Positions 51,407 to 61,191 of a stretch of 64,000 bases of DNA are shown piece after piece (positions within the stretch are counted from its first letter, which is position 1; each line of letters opens with the position of its first letter). Location: assembly GCA_963769045.1 (NCBI GenBank), contig CAVYKK010000012.1, positions 1 to 64,000 on the forward strand. Direction: 5' to 3'. The translations under genes and the position numbers were made by a program. The notes under the pieces are model-generated. The model worked only from the letters and a program-made list of their open reading frames with translations. It was not told the origin of the DNA and searched no databases. The stretch is from Methanocella_A sp963769045 (GTDB lineage Archaea; Halobacteriota; Methanocellia; Methanocellales; Methanocellaceae).

Positions 51407-54400
51407 AGTTCACCCCCACGCCTGTGGGGACTTTGCTGCGCCTTATTCGGCTCCTGATGCTAACGGCGGTTCACCCCCACGCCTGTGGGGACTTCGGGGT
51501 CGCGATCCTGCCGTCGATTGTAGCCATCGGTTCACCCCCACGCACGTGGGGACTTCGAGAGGTCATACATCGCGGTCGGCGGCTTCGTCGGTTGACCCCC
51601 ACGCACGTGGGGACTTCCTTGACGAATGGATGCGTACCCTGCTGCCTGCAGGTTCACCCCCACGCACGTGGGGACTTCCTGCGGTTGCCATTCGCGATCG
51701 CGCTTACAATCGGTTCACCCCCACGCACGTGGGGACTTCTCCGACAACGCCACACTATGAATACGGTGGAGAGGTTCACCCCCACGCACGTGGGGACTTC
51801 GCTATTGTACCATGACCTGCCGGACGGCCTCTTGGTTCACCCCCACGCACGTGGGGACTTCGTCTTACACTACTAATAACAATGCTCGTATGTCGGTTCA
51901 CCCCCACGCACGTGGGGACTTCCGATCTTCCCGAACGGCCTGAAGTGGCAAAACAGGTTCACCCCCACGCACGTGGGGACTTCTCCGGCCATACGTCGGT
52001 CATGACGACGCCGCCGCCGGTTCACCCCCACGCACGTGGGGACTTCGGGAATTGTGGTCGCTGATTCGGACGTGCGGATAGTCGGTTCACCCCCACGCAC
52101 GTGGGGACTTCGTGCAGCAGCAGGTGTACAGTTGTGCCAGTTAACGGTTCACCCCCACGCACGTGGGGACTTCTCGGGTACGCGGCACTTCGACCTCCTG
52201 CTCGTCCGGTTCACCCCCACGCACGTGGGGACTTCGCGATCAGTCGACGAGGGCCAGCCGGCCCAGTACAGGTTCACCCCCACGCACGTGGGGACTTCGA
52301 TAACCGCCTCAACACATACCTCTGTAACGCCGGTTCACCCCCACGCACGTGGGGACTTCCATGTCGTACACTCTTGGAGTCAACGGCCGTACGAAGGTTC
52401 ACCCCCACGCACGTGGGGACTTCCTCGGTGCTTTATCCGAACCGCGCGCCAGACAGGTTCACCCCCACGCACGTGGGGACTTCTGCCTGCACCAGAACCT
52501 GACTTAAATCATGCACCAAGGTTCACCCCCACGCACGTGGGGACTTCATGTGTCTCACGCCGCTCGTCGTCGACCTTCGACGGTTCACCCCCACGCACGT
52601 GGGGACTTCAGCCGACTGAACGCGAACAGGAACGGGCCGCAGGTTCACCCCCACGCACGTGGGGACTTCGTTCTTAGGCTTCACTGGCACTGGTCTCGTC
52701 ACTCGGTTCACCCCCACGCACGTGGGGACTTCTGGATCATGGCGGCGGATGTCGTTACTGCCAACTGCAGGTTCACCCCCACGCACGTGGGGACTTCGAA
52801 GGCCCGTCTGCAGTAATGACTGCTTCATGGAAGGTTCACCCCCACGCACGTGGGGACTTCGAATATCACGAATACCGTGATCACGCGAGCCGGACGGTTC
52901 ACCCCCACGCACGTGGGGACTTCAAAATCGCCATGTAACATGTCACTAATTCCACATAGGTTCACCCCCACGCACGTGGGGACTTCGTCACCGCTCGCTT
53001 ACGTGGCACATCTTGTCTACGGTTCACCCCCACGCACGTGGGGACTTCCACGGCCGCACTATCCTCGGGTATTTACGCCTCCCGGTTCACCCCCACGCAC
53101 GTGGGGACTTCTCCTGCTTCGCTGTCTTGGTGCACCCGTGACTCGGTTCACCCCCACGCACGTGGGGACTTCATGAGGCTGCTGCAAGTCTCTTTGGAGA
53201 TTTGCGGTTCACCCCCACGCACGTGGGGACTTCGTCGGCAACAACACGACCTTCACGATCGACATAGGTTCACCCCCACGCACGTGGGGACTTCGTCTTT
53301 CAACGGTGCGCCGGTCACGCCACCACCGGTTCACCCCCACGCACGTGGGGACTTCCTGTAACGTATGATTGGCTATGTCCATGATTTAGGTTCACCCCCA
53401 CGCACGTGGGGACTTCTAGGTCGTCGTCGCGTACTTGACCTGCAGCTTCGGTTCACCCCCACGCACGTGGGGACTTCAAATCGGCAACTACCGGGACAGC
53501 CACCGTTGTCGGTTCACCCCCACGCACGTGGGGACTTCTGTCATAGCTTGTACGGGTTCTCCGCCGCCGCCGGTTCACCCCCACGCACGTGGGGACTTCT
53601 GATCAAAAGGGATAGTGTTAAGACTACTTTCTAGGTTCACCCCCACGCACGTGGGGACTTCGAAGATCTCGTCCATCTCCATGAACACCGGATCCGGTTC
53701 ACCCCCACGCACGTGGGGACTTCTAACGCTTATTAAGATGGGGCTCGTACCTTTGTGGTTCACCCCCACGCACGTGGGGACTTCTTGATCGTGGCGGTTG
53801 CCTTTCCACCTGCTTTCGGTTCACCCCCACGCACGTGGGGACTTCTTATAGTTTACCGCGTCGTCAGAGATCACGATAGGTTCACCCCCACGCACGTGGG
53901 GACTTCGGCTTCGGGTGTTCGCTATAGTTGCGGGGATACGGTTCACCCCCACGCACGTGGGGACTTCACTTTGCCCTTCACGCCAGCACGTTTCCCGATC
54001 GGTTCACCCCCACGCACGTGGGGACTTCGCTAAAAACGCTTTCTAAAAACGGTGGTGGTAAGGTTCACCCCCACGCACGTGGGGACTTCAACTCCACGAT
54101 CTCGCCGATAGACACAACACTACGGTTCACCCCCACGCACGTGGGGACTTCTAGATTATCTCGCGTATCTTCAAAGGCGTATCGGTTCACCCCCACGCAC
54201 GTGGGGACTTCTAACGCTTATTAAGATGGGGCTCGTACCTTTGTGGTTCACCCCCACGCACGTGGGGACTTCTTGATCGTGGCGGTTGCCTTTCCACCTG
54301 CTTTCGGTTCACCCCCACGCACGTGGGGACTTCTTATAGTTTACCGCGTCGTCAGAGATCACGATAGGTTCACCCCCACGCACGTGGGGACTTCGGCTTC

Positions 54401-56757
54401 GGGTGTTCGCTATAGTTGCGGGGATACGGTTCACCCCCACGCACGTGGGGACTTCACTTTGCCCTTCACGCCAGCACGTTCCCGATCGGTTCACCCCCAC
54501 GCACGTGGGGACTTCGCTAAAAACGCTTTCTAAAAACGGTGGTGGTAAGGTTCACCCCCACGCACGTGGGGACTTCGACTCCACGATCTCAGCCGATAGA
54601 CACAACACTACGGTTCACCCCCACGCACGTGGGGACTTCTCAGAATGATCTCGCGTATCGCTCAAAGGCCGTATCGGTTCACCCCCACGCACGTGGGGAC
54701 TTCTGCGCACCTGTCCGCAAGCTCACGCGACGACCGTCGGTTCACCCCCACGCACGTGGGGACTTCACCGATGCGACGGCTGTGTCGCGTCAGCGACGGC
54801 GGTTCACCCCCACGCACGTGGGGACTTCGCTACTCTTATATGAATTATTGGCAGATCTGGAGGTTCACCCCCACGCACGTGGGGACTTCGAATATGCCAA
54901 CGACCATCGGGAGGTCTGACATGCGGTTCACCCCCACGCACGTGGGGACTTCGATATACCGGCTACGTGCTGCGCTGCTGGAACAGGTTCACCCCCACGC
55001 ACGTGGGGACTTCCGGATAGTCCATCGTGTCCTGACGAGTGCCAGTGGTTCACCCCCACGCACGTGGGGACTTCCCCTGATGCTGGATGAACGCGTACCG
55101 GCCCGGACAGGTTCACCCCCACGCACGTGGGGACTTCTCGCTCGATTATGTCGGCGATGTCGGCGATGTCGGTTCACCCCCACGCACGTGGGGACTTCGC
55201 GCGTGGCACGGCCAGTCAGGTGTCGCTCGACCGGTTCACCCCCACGCACGTGGGGACTTCTCAGTTTGTTGAAAGTGCCGCGTCATCCAGCACAGGTTCA
55301 CCCCCACGCACGTGGGGACTTCATTTACATCCGATGCTGGCATCTGCGATAAATCGGTTCACCCCCACGCACGTGGGGACTTCGTGCTCGGTCGTCGTCC
55401 TGCCATCGCAGCCGCCGGTTCACCCCCACGCACGTGGGGACTTCTTCTGCGGCACTGTTCAGGCTGCCCGCCATATCGGTTCACCCCCACGCACGTGGGG
55501 ACTTCCAGCGAGACCCGCCATCGCTATGACCGCATCGGCGGTTCACCCCCACGCACGTGGGGACTTCCTTAACAAATCCTGTCGGCAAGACGCGCGCCTT
55601 CGGTTCACCCCCACGCACGTGGGGACTTCACGTTCCAAATACTGTACGAGGGCGGCGACGACGGTTCACCCCCACGCACGTGGGGACTTCATCAGCCTGA
55701 TACATTCAGAAACGCCGCCGGTGTAGGTTCACCCCCACGCACGTGGGGACTTCAGTGGTTTTGTCACTCACGTACAGGTATTCATCGGTTCACCCCCACG
55801 CACGTGGGGACTTCTTCTGCTTTTACTTCGGGTTCAATGGATACATCGGTTCACCCCCACGCACGTGGGGACTTCTTCTGCTTTCACTTCGGGTTTAATG
55901 GATACATCGGTTCACCCCCACGCACGTGGGGACTTCGTTAATCCTGCCTTTGTGGCGGCCCCTCCGTCCATGGTTCACCCCCACGCACGTGGGGACTTCA
56001 TTGAGGTGGCCGCTTTATCTGATGATGTCTCTAGGTTCACCCCCACGCACGTGGGGACTTCTTATCGAGGCGGTACAAATGAGTCTTTGTCATAGGTTCA
56101 CCCCCACGCACGTGGGGACTTCTCGTCCACAGCAACGCAGGTGCCGATCGTTCGTAGGTTCACCCCCACGCACGTGGGGACTTCGCCGAGCTCGAGTCGG
56201 GCACGGTTCACCCCCACGCACGTGGGGACTTCAGGACGCGACATGTCGTCAGGTTCACCCCCACGCACGTGGGGACTTCGTCTACGTCTGTCACGTGCGA
56301 TCAGGTTCACCCCCACGCACGTGGGGACTTCATAGATCAGGCTGCATCGTGAGCAGGTTCACCCCCACGCACGTGGGGACTTCGCGACCCGGCCAGCGGC
56401 ATCGCCGAGCCTGACGGTTCACCCCCACGCACGTGGGGACTTCGTCATCTGACGGGTATCTGACGTGGCAGCGATGCCAGGTTCACCCCCACGCACGTGG
56501 GGACTTCGTAGTCACGACTGATCGTGCGATCAGCGTCTGTCGGTTCACCCCCACGCACGTGGGGACTTCTCGATGCATGCTCGCGCACGACGCCTGATCG
56601 TCACCGGTTCACCCCCACGCACGTGGGGACTTCATCGTAGCACTGACGCTTTCGACGGCGCTGTCCGGTTCACCCCCACGCACGTGGGGACTTCTACGCA
56701 TGCTGGCGACATCGGCTGCATCGGCCGACGGTTCACCCCCACGCACGTGGGGACTTC
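51407..56757 (-). CRISPR. Type I-E CRISPR array, 88 repeats
   Basis: Eighty-eight 28-base repeats (manual count) beginning GGTTCACCCC and ending TGGGGACTTC on the plus strand, separated by 87 spacers mostly 32-37 bases. The reverse complement matches I-E repeat style (GAAGTCCCC stem TGGGGGTGAACC), so the crRNA strand is minus and the leader end is at 56757, next to cas2. The distal repeats at 51407 and 51468 carry CACGCCTGTGG instead of CACGCACGTGG, and the first also starts with A and ends with T; the repeat at 51590 has TTGACC. An eight-spacer block is duplicated (53724-54183 and 54212-54675). Four consecutive spacers near the leader are only 19-24 bases (56185-56355). Confidence 0.98.
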
Positions 56758-56784
56758 CCTTAATTTTTTTATCGAATTGCATTA
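56758..56784 (-). promoter_or_regulatory. Very short leader between cas2 and the array
   Basis: Only about 27 bases, AT-rich (includes GATAAAAAAATTAAGG on the minus strand), separate the cas2 stop codon from the first repeat. A normal I-E leader with integration-host-type sites is longer, so the functional leader and promoter probably extend into the cas2 coding region. Confidence 0.6.
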
Positions 56785-57075
56785 TTATGGTTCATTTGGG
56801 ACTTTTACCAAATACAGCCCTTCCATGTCTATAACTTCACGACTGGTATCCCCGAAATTTTTAAGAATGAAGCCCTGTTCGTTGTTTCTGGTATAAATCA
56901 TTGTGCAACCGCCATGACGCATGTTTTTGATAATCTTTTCCCATAGTTTCAGGCGTACTGTGACGGATAGCTTCCCTACGAAAACGCCGGTCCGTGGCTC
57001 GATCATCCAGCGGGTAAGTTCTCCTTTCAACGACTGAGGTACTTTTTCAACGATAAAAATTGTAATAGATGCCAT
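56785..57075 (-). CDS. cas2: CRISPR integrase subunit Cas2, type I-E
   Basis: Small 96-residue protein of the Cas2e (CasAs) family that bridges two Cas1 dimers in the spacer-integration complex. ITIFIVEKVPQSLKGELTRWMIEP at the N-terminus and GVFVGKLSVTVRLKLWEKI next are characteristic. Length agrees with E. coli Cas2 (94). Starts 22 bases after the cas1 stop codon. Its 3' end lies against the array leader. Confidence 0.95.
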   Translation of the reverse strand: MASITIFIVEKVPQSLKGELTRWMIEPRTGVFVGKLSVTVRLKLWEKIIKNMRHGGCTMIYTRNNEQGFILKNFGDTSREVIDMEGLYLVKVPNEP

Positions 57076-57097
57076 ATCTATACGCTCTCATTGTTGG

Positions 57098-58030
57098 CTA
57101 TTTGCTGTAATTAACACCGCCAGGCTTGACTCCAGTAGCCGGATCATAGAGGTTGACTGGTGAAAAGATGTCAGAGTCGAAATCTTCTGAAGTAAGCTCT
57201 GGGGGAATTTCAACATTCAGGGCTTCTTCTATGTCTGGTACAATTCTTTTTAACAGGTCTATGTTGTTGAATTGATCCCTGCATTTAGATCGCACAGCCC
57301 TTTCAAGATTGTCAGGCTGGCTGGCCGTCGCTTCGAAGGCCAGCGGGATTGTCAGATCGGCCTTGTATAGGTCGGCGATATCGTACACAAAAGAAAGCTG
57401 ATGGCCAGTATGGATGAACCCGAGTCCGGGAGAATAGCCGATAGAAACAATGGCAGCGTGGCAAATGCCGTAAAGGCATGAATTAGCAACAGAGAGTGCT
57501 CGGTTAACCGGATCGGCATTTTGCCAGTTCGCAGGGTCGAAACTTCTACCGGTCCAGATGACACCGGTGCGGTTGCTGGCCGCTGCGTATGACTGCCTCA
57601 CTCGCTGGCCTTCCATACCCCTCAATTGTTGTATGTTGAGGTTGTCGGGTATCTTTTCACTGAACCTCATCCGGTACATCTTGTAGATGACCTGTTGCCG
57701 CAGGCGGGGATTGCTGACCAAAAGCGCCTGCCGGACCAGTTTAGTCGCGTGGCGTGTCTCGCCCGTACCGAGAGCATAGAACCGTATGATGCCCTCGCCG
57801 CACCAGCCCACGAGGCAGCCGTTGTCGGCGAGGGTTTTTATCGCCTCGTGCGTGATGCTTGTGCCGGGGCCGAGGAGTAGCAGGGCAAGACTGGCGCATG
57901 GTACACTGACCTTTCCGCCCTCGTCATGCAATGCTACTGCTTTGTCCTCACGGTCAATCTTGCAATGCTCGACATACAGGTAGCTCCAGCCGTCCTCGAT
58001 CCTGGGAAGATCATGGAGGTCGTGGGGCAT
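57098..58030 (-). CDS. cas1: CRISPR integrase Cas1, type I-E
   Basis: Metal-dependent integrase of 310 residues that joins new spacers to the first repeat. Starts MPHDLHDLPRIEDGWSYLYV from ATG 58030, 4 bases past the cas6e stop; an upstream in-frame start at 58102 would run deep into cas6e. Metal ligands are expected at the Glu in GMEGQRVRQSYA, His in GFIHTGHQLSF and Asp in FVYDIADLYK. All are present, so the protein looks active. Confidence 0.96.
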   Translation of the reverse strand: MPHDLHDLPRIEDGWSYLYVEHCKIDREDKAVALHDEGGKVSVPCASLALLLLGPGTSITHEAIKTLADNGCLVGWCGEGIIRFYALGTGETRHATKLVRQALLVSNPRLRQQVIYKMYRMRFSEKIPDNLNIQQLRGMEGQRVRQSYAAASNRTGVIWTGRSFDPANWQNADPVNRALSVANSCLYGICHAAIVSIGYSPGLGFIHTGHQLSFVYDIADLYKADLTIPLAFEATASQPDNLERAVRSKCRDQFNNIDLLKRIVPDIEEALNVEIPPELTSEDFDSDIFSPVNLYDPATGVKPGGVNYSK

Positions 58031-58034
58031 AGTA

Positions 58035-58781
58035 TCACGCTGCCCTTGCGATGGATAGCAGCCCGAATCCGTAGGCTTTGCCGGGGCCGATGCCATGGCC
58101 AATTGCTGACAGGAAAAGGTCCCGGTCGGTCACTCGCAGCCTTCCCTCGTACAGGACTGATGCGAATGATAGCTGGTTAGTGGTGTCCGATCCTTTCATC
58201 GATTGGTTACCTCTGGCATTTGTCTTCATGCCTGTAACGGAGCCCTCGTCATTCGCTATGGCGTCGATAAGCTCCGGTATGGTTTTCACTGAGAGAAGCT
58301 CGAAGCCGCTATCTTTGCTTTTTCGTGTCAGCCATTCAATCTGCGACGATTCATCTTTGAGCGGTATCCGGGTGCCGTTACATTTAGGCTTGCCTGCGGC
58401 GATATCGGACTTCTTTGTCGTCCCGGTCTTTTTCGTCGGGTTGGCGCGGAGACGGAATAGGAAGATGTCGTCCGTGGCTATATGCCCGTACTGCTCGGCT
58501 ATTTGTTTGCAGGCAGGATTCTCGATCGACGAGTCTTCGATTAGGTACCCGGCAGGGAGCTTTGACCAGTCTGGCTTTTCAGTTGACTGGACGAGCAGAA
58601 CTGGAGTGCCATTACGCGAAATATCGAGTCTGTGAAGTACTCCGAACTGCTGGCGCACATCCGTACTTCCGCCGAGGTCCGGGAACGCACTGAGCACTGT
58701 GCGATGCAGGTGCTGGCAGTCGCCCAGGTCACGGCGTACACCCCTTGATTTCGTATCGAGGATCAGTCTGGAGAGGTACAT
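58035..58781 (-). CDS. cas6e: crRNA endonuclease Cas6e, type I-E
   Basis: RNA endonuclease of 248 residues that cuts the pre-crRNA 3' of the repeat hairpin and stays bound in Cascade. Catalytic His lies in CQHLHRTVL (residues 23-31), with a ferredoxin-like fold, and the C-terminal glycine-rich loop is GIGPGKAYGFGLLSIA. Overlaps the extended cas5e frame at its 5' end by about 19 bases; GGAGGATAAACC precedes its ATG. Confidence 0.94.
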   Translation of the reverse strand: MYLSRLILDTKSRGVRRDLGDCQHLHRTVLSAFPDLGGSTDVRQQFGVLHRLDISRNGTPVLLVQSTEKPDWSKLPAGYLIEDSSIENPACKQIAEQYGHIATDDIFLFRLRANPTKKTGTTKKSDIAAGKPKCNGTRIPLKDESSQIEWLTRKSKDSGFELLSVKTIPELIDAIANDEGSVTGMKTNARGNQSMKGSDTTNQLSFASVLYEGRLRVTDRDLFLSAIGHGIGPGKAYGFGLLSIARAA

Positions 58782-59441
58782 GGTTTATCCTCCTTGTGTG
58801 GCGTGTTTACGTAATATTGTTTTACTTTTCGTGAACCGTACATACGTACAGGGCTGATGATCCTGCGGTCGCTCAGAATAGAATCGCCTTTGAGATCTTC
58901 ACTCACGCACCTGTAGTCGATCCGGTATATCCTTACCGCGTAATTCTATCGTGGTGGCTTTCCATGGATACTTTTCTAGGAAGCCCTCGATGGAACTATA
59001 TAGATAGCTGATTTCCTCCACGACAGGCCGGGTCGGAGGGCAAGACTTTCGTCCGAGAAATATCGGCCATACAGGATCGATCAGTGCCGCATGTATCTTC
59101 TTTAGAAGATCTTCGGGCCCGGAGACTGCTACAAGGAAAGAAGCATCCTGCAGGTACGTACGGTTAGTCAGTATAGTAGATGCATTGTCCTTGCCAGTGA
59201 CTCCATTTGTTATTGTATGGTAGTCTCTAAGCGGACTGCCAGGGCTCTCGACTCTGACGCCGATACGTATCTGCAATTCTATCTCAGTGACTATCCGCGG
59301 ATCTTCCCTGCGATATCCCAGCGCGCATCCGATGAGTCCCACTATGCCGGATTTGGTAGGCTCATCGCTGGAGTCACGCTCGCCCCAGCGGGCACGGAGT
59401 CCCCAGGACTGTAGGGGCCCTTCAAATCGTAATATCAGCAA
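58763..59441 (-). pseudogene. cas5: Cascade subunit Cas5e, frameshifted near the C-terminus
   Basis: Binds the 5' handle of the crRNA. The N-terminus LILRFEGPLQSWGLRARWGERDS and EPTKSGIVGLIGCALGY are diagnostic. The continuous frame stops at 58899 after DRLQVRE, giving only 180 residues, about 45 short. The missing part continues in the next frame (IDYRCVSEDLKGDS, SDRRIISPVRMYGSRKVK) to TGA at 58763-58765, overlapping the cas6e start, and would restore about 225 residues, normal for Cas5e. One base is extra near 58920-58932. Either the gene is broken or the consensus is wrong here. Confidence 0.9.
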
Positions 59442-59464
59442 AGGTGGATTGATAAGAAATCCCC

Positions 59465-60624
59465 CTACAACGCCGTTAATAGTTTGCTGACAAGCTCGGT
59501 TTCTGTGTTACAGGTTTCCGTGCCCTTGATCGTCGCATTCCCGGTAGTGAACCATAGCCGGGGGCTTGATTCCAGCTCGTATTTGCTATTGATAACCTCA
59601 GCGTATCGAGCCAGCTTTTCGATGCTATCTTCGATGAGGTCTTTTTTGGCGCTTGGCACGGCCGGCTTTACGAAGGCGTTTGCATAGCTGACCGGGACTT
59701 TCTTTTTCTTACTTCGATGAGAACTGCATCGGGCAACTGGTGGGCCGCGAAGGTATTTTGTTTACCGCTTGGAGTCGTTTTCAAGGCAGCAATGATAAAC
59801 GCCCTGAGTGTAGTCAGAGCAACGTCTCTTGCCTCTTTTATCGTCTTCTCGTTATGGTCGGGCCCGCAGAGATTATTGATAAGGCCGTCTATATCGAGCG
59901 AGAAATACTTGTAGTAACAGGCAGAGTTGAACTGAACGTCACCGATCATGCCTGCGCCCGCATCATCTTCACTTTTTGTCTTAAGGTCGTCCACTGCCGT
60001 GAAGTAGTCGAACTCATGGTCCATCTTATTCGTCGAAATGGCATGTGCCACCTGCATCGAGGCGTCAATGTTTTCGAACGCATCAGAAGTAACCATTCGA
60101 CCGAACATAGCGATATCTGGCGTTATAGGCCGCCATCCCGTTAGTTTATCTTCTATCTTACCTGCCTCTACCTTCTTGAACTGCTCTGGAGTCCCTGCCG
60201 ATGCAATCACTTCTTTCATTACCTTTACGACTGTTTCGATATCGTTGCTGGTTAGGAACATGATTTGCGTCGTGTCTTCCTTATCGCCCTCTTTTACTTC
60301 ATTGTCGCTCTCTTTCTTCTTTTTCTTTGACTTCCCGAGCTCCATTACTTTCTGAGATGCAATTTCGGCCATCTTGGCATCAACGCCATCACGAATAAGA
60401 CGTTTCTTAACCTCCTCTGGCAATCGCCTGGTCCTGATGCCCATAGGTATGTTTTTCATTTCTTCCTTGAAGACAGGTGAAGTCCGAATGCTCCGCTTGA
60501 TTGATTGGCTCGATATGCGAGACCTTCTTACGCTTCCGAACATACAATCTTTAGGGCTCCCGGTATCGTCTCTGTTCAGGTTGCACGGCGCGTGGTTTTG
60601 TAGCATGTGTATCTCTACTAGCAT
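59465..60624 (-). pseudogene. cas7: Cascade backbone Cas7e, frameshifted near the C-terminus
   Basis: Forms the six-copy helical backbone that holds the crRNA spacer. The N-terminus VEIHMLQNHAPCNLNRDDTG and KDCMFGSVRRSRISSQSIKRS are diagnostic. The first frame (60624 to about 59668) ends in VRKRKSRSAMQTPS after 318 residues. The proper continuation VPVSYANAFVKPAVPSAKKD lies in another frame, to 59465, giving about 386 residues. A single missing A in the AGAAAAAGAAAG run near 59698-59710 explains it; such runs are prone to read errors. As written, the protein lacks its last ~65 residues. The Lys-rich insertion near residue 100 is unusual. Confidence 0.9.
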
Positions 60625-60651
60625 TGCTTAATCCCTCCAATAATTCAAAGA

Positions 60652-61191
60652 CTAATTTTCATTCGATGACGGAACATGTCCGAAATACGAATCCGCCCAC
60701 CGTTTTTGTACTCTTTTACTTGGACGGGTCCAGAACTCCAGATCATTGATGAGTTGTACCCAGTCAATTCCTTCCTCTTCACTTTCGGCGAGCTTGACAC
60801 ACTGCCTCAGCCGATATGCAAGTTCGCCGCCGCCAGGCTGGTAACCATCGATCTTATCGAAATCGCTATCCAGAAGGACAGACATACGATTATCGATGTT
60901 TTCCGACCGTTTCTTACGCACAGCGAGCATCGTCTCTCCGAAGTTACCCGATCTCCGGTATTCGTTCAGAGCGTACAGCGTGGCTACTAAGAAGTATATC
61001 TCCTCGTTGTATCCGCCTGCCACTCCGTGCGGAAGAACCCGGTAGAAAGTCGGCATCGCTCCGCGGGACTCTCCGAGAGTATTTCCGGCATTGCGCCTTA
61101 GGATAGCTTTGTCTCCTCTGCTTAGGCCGGAGAGATTTTTAAGGAACTCCTCGGCCCTCAAAACATATTCGGGCTTTTCGTCATTGTTCAT
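60652..61191 (-). CDS. cse2: Cascade small subunit Cse2 (Cas11e)
   Basis: All-helical 179-residue protein; two copies sit along the belly of Cascade. LSGLSRGDKAILRRNAGNTL near the N-terminus and PTFYRVLPHGV next are the typical pattern, with YRLRQCVKLAESEEEGIDW in the second half. Its ATG overlaps the end of cas8e by 11 bases. Between it and cas7e lies a short gap of 27 bases. Confidence 0.92.
   Translation of the reverse strand: MNNDEKPEYVLRAEEFLKNLSGLSRGDKAILRRNAGNTLGESRGAMPTFYRVLPHGVAGGYNEEIYFLVATLYALNEYRRSGNFGETMLAVRKKRSENIDNRMSVLLDSDFDKIDGYQPGGGELAYRLRQCVKLAESEEEGIDWVQLINDLEFWTRPSKRVQKRWADSYFGHVPSSNEN

Noticed and set aside
51363..56896. Many plus- and minus-strand frames across the CRISPR array with HPHARGDF or FTPTHVGTS units
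   Set aside because: These are translations of the 28-base repeat in successive frames, not genes.
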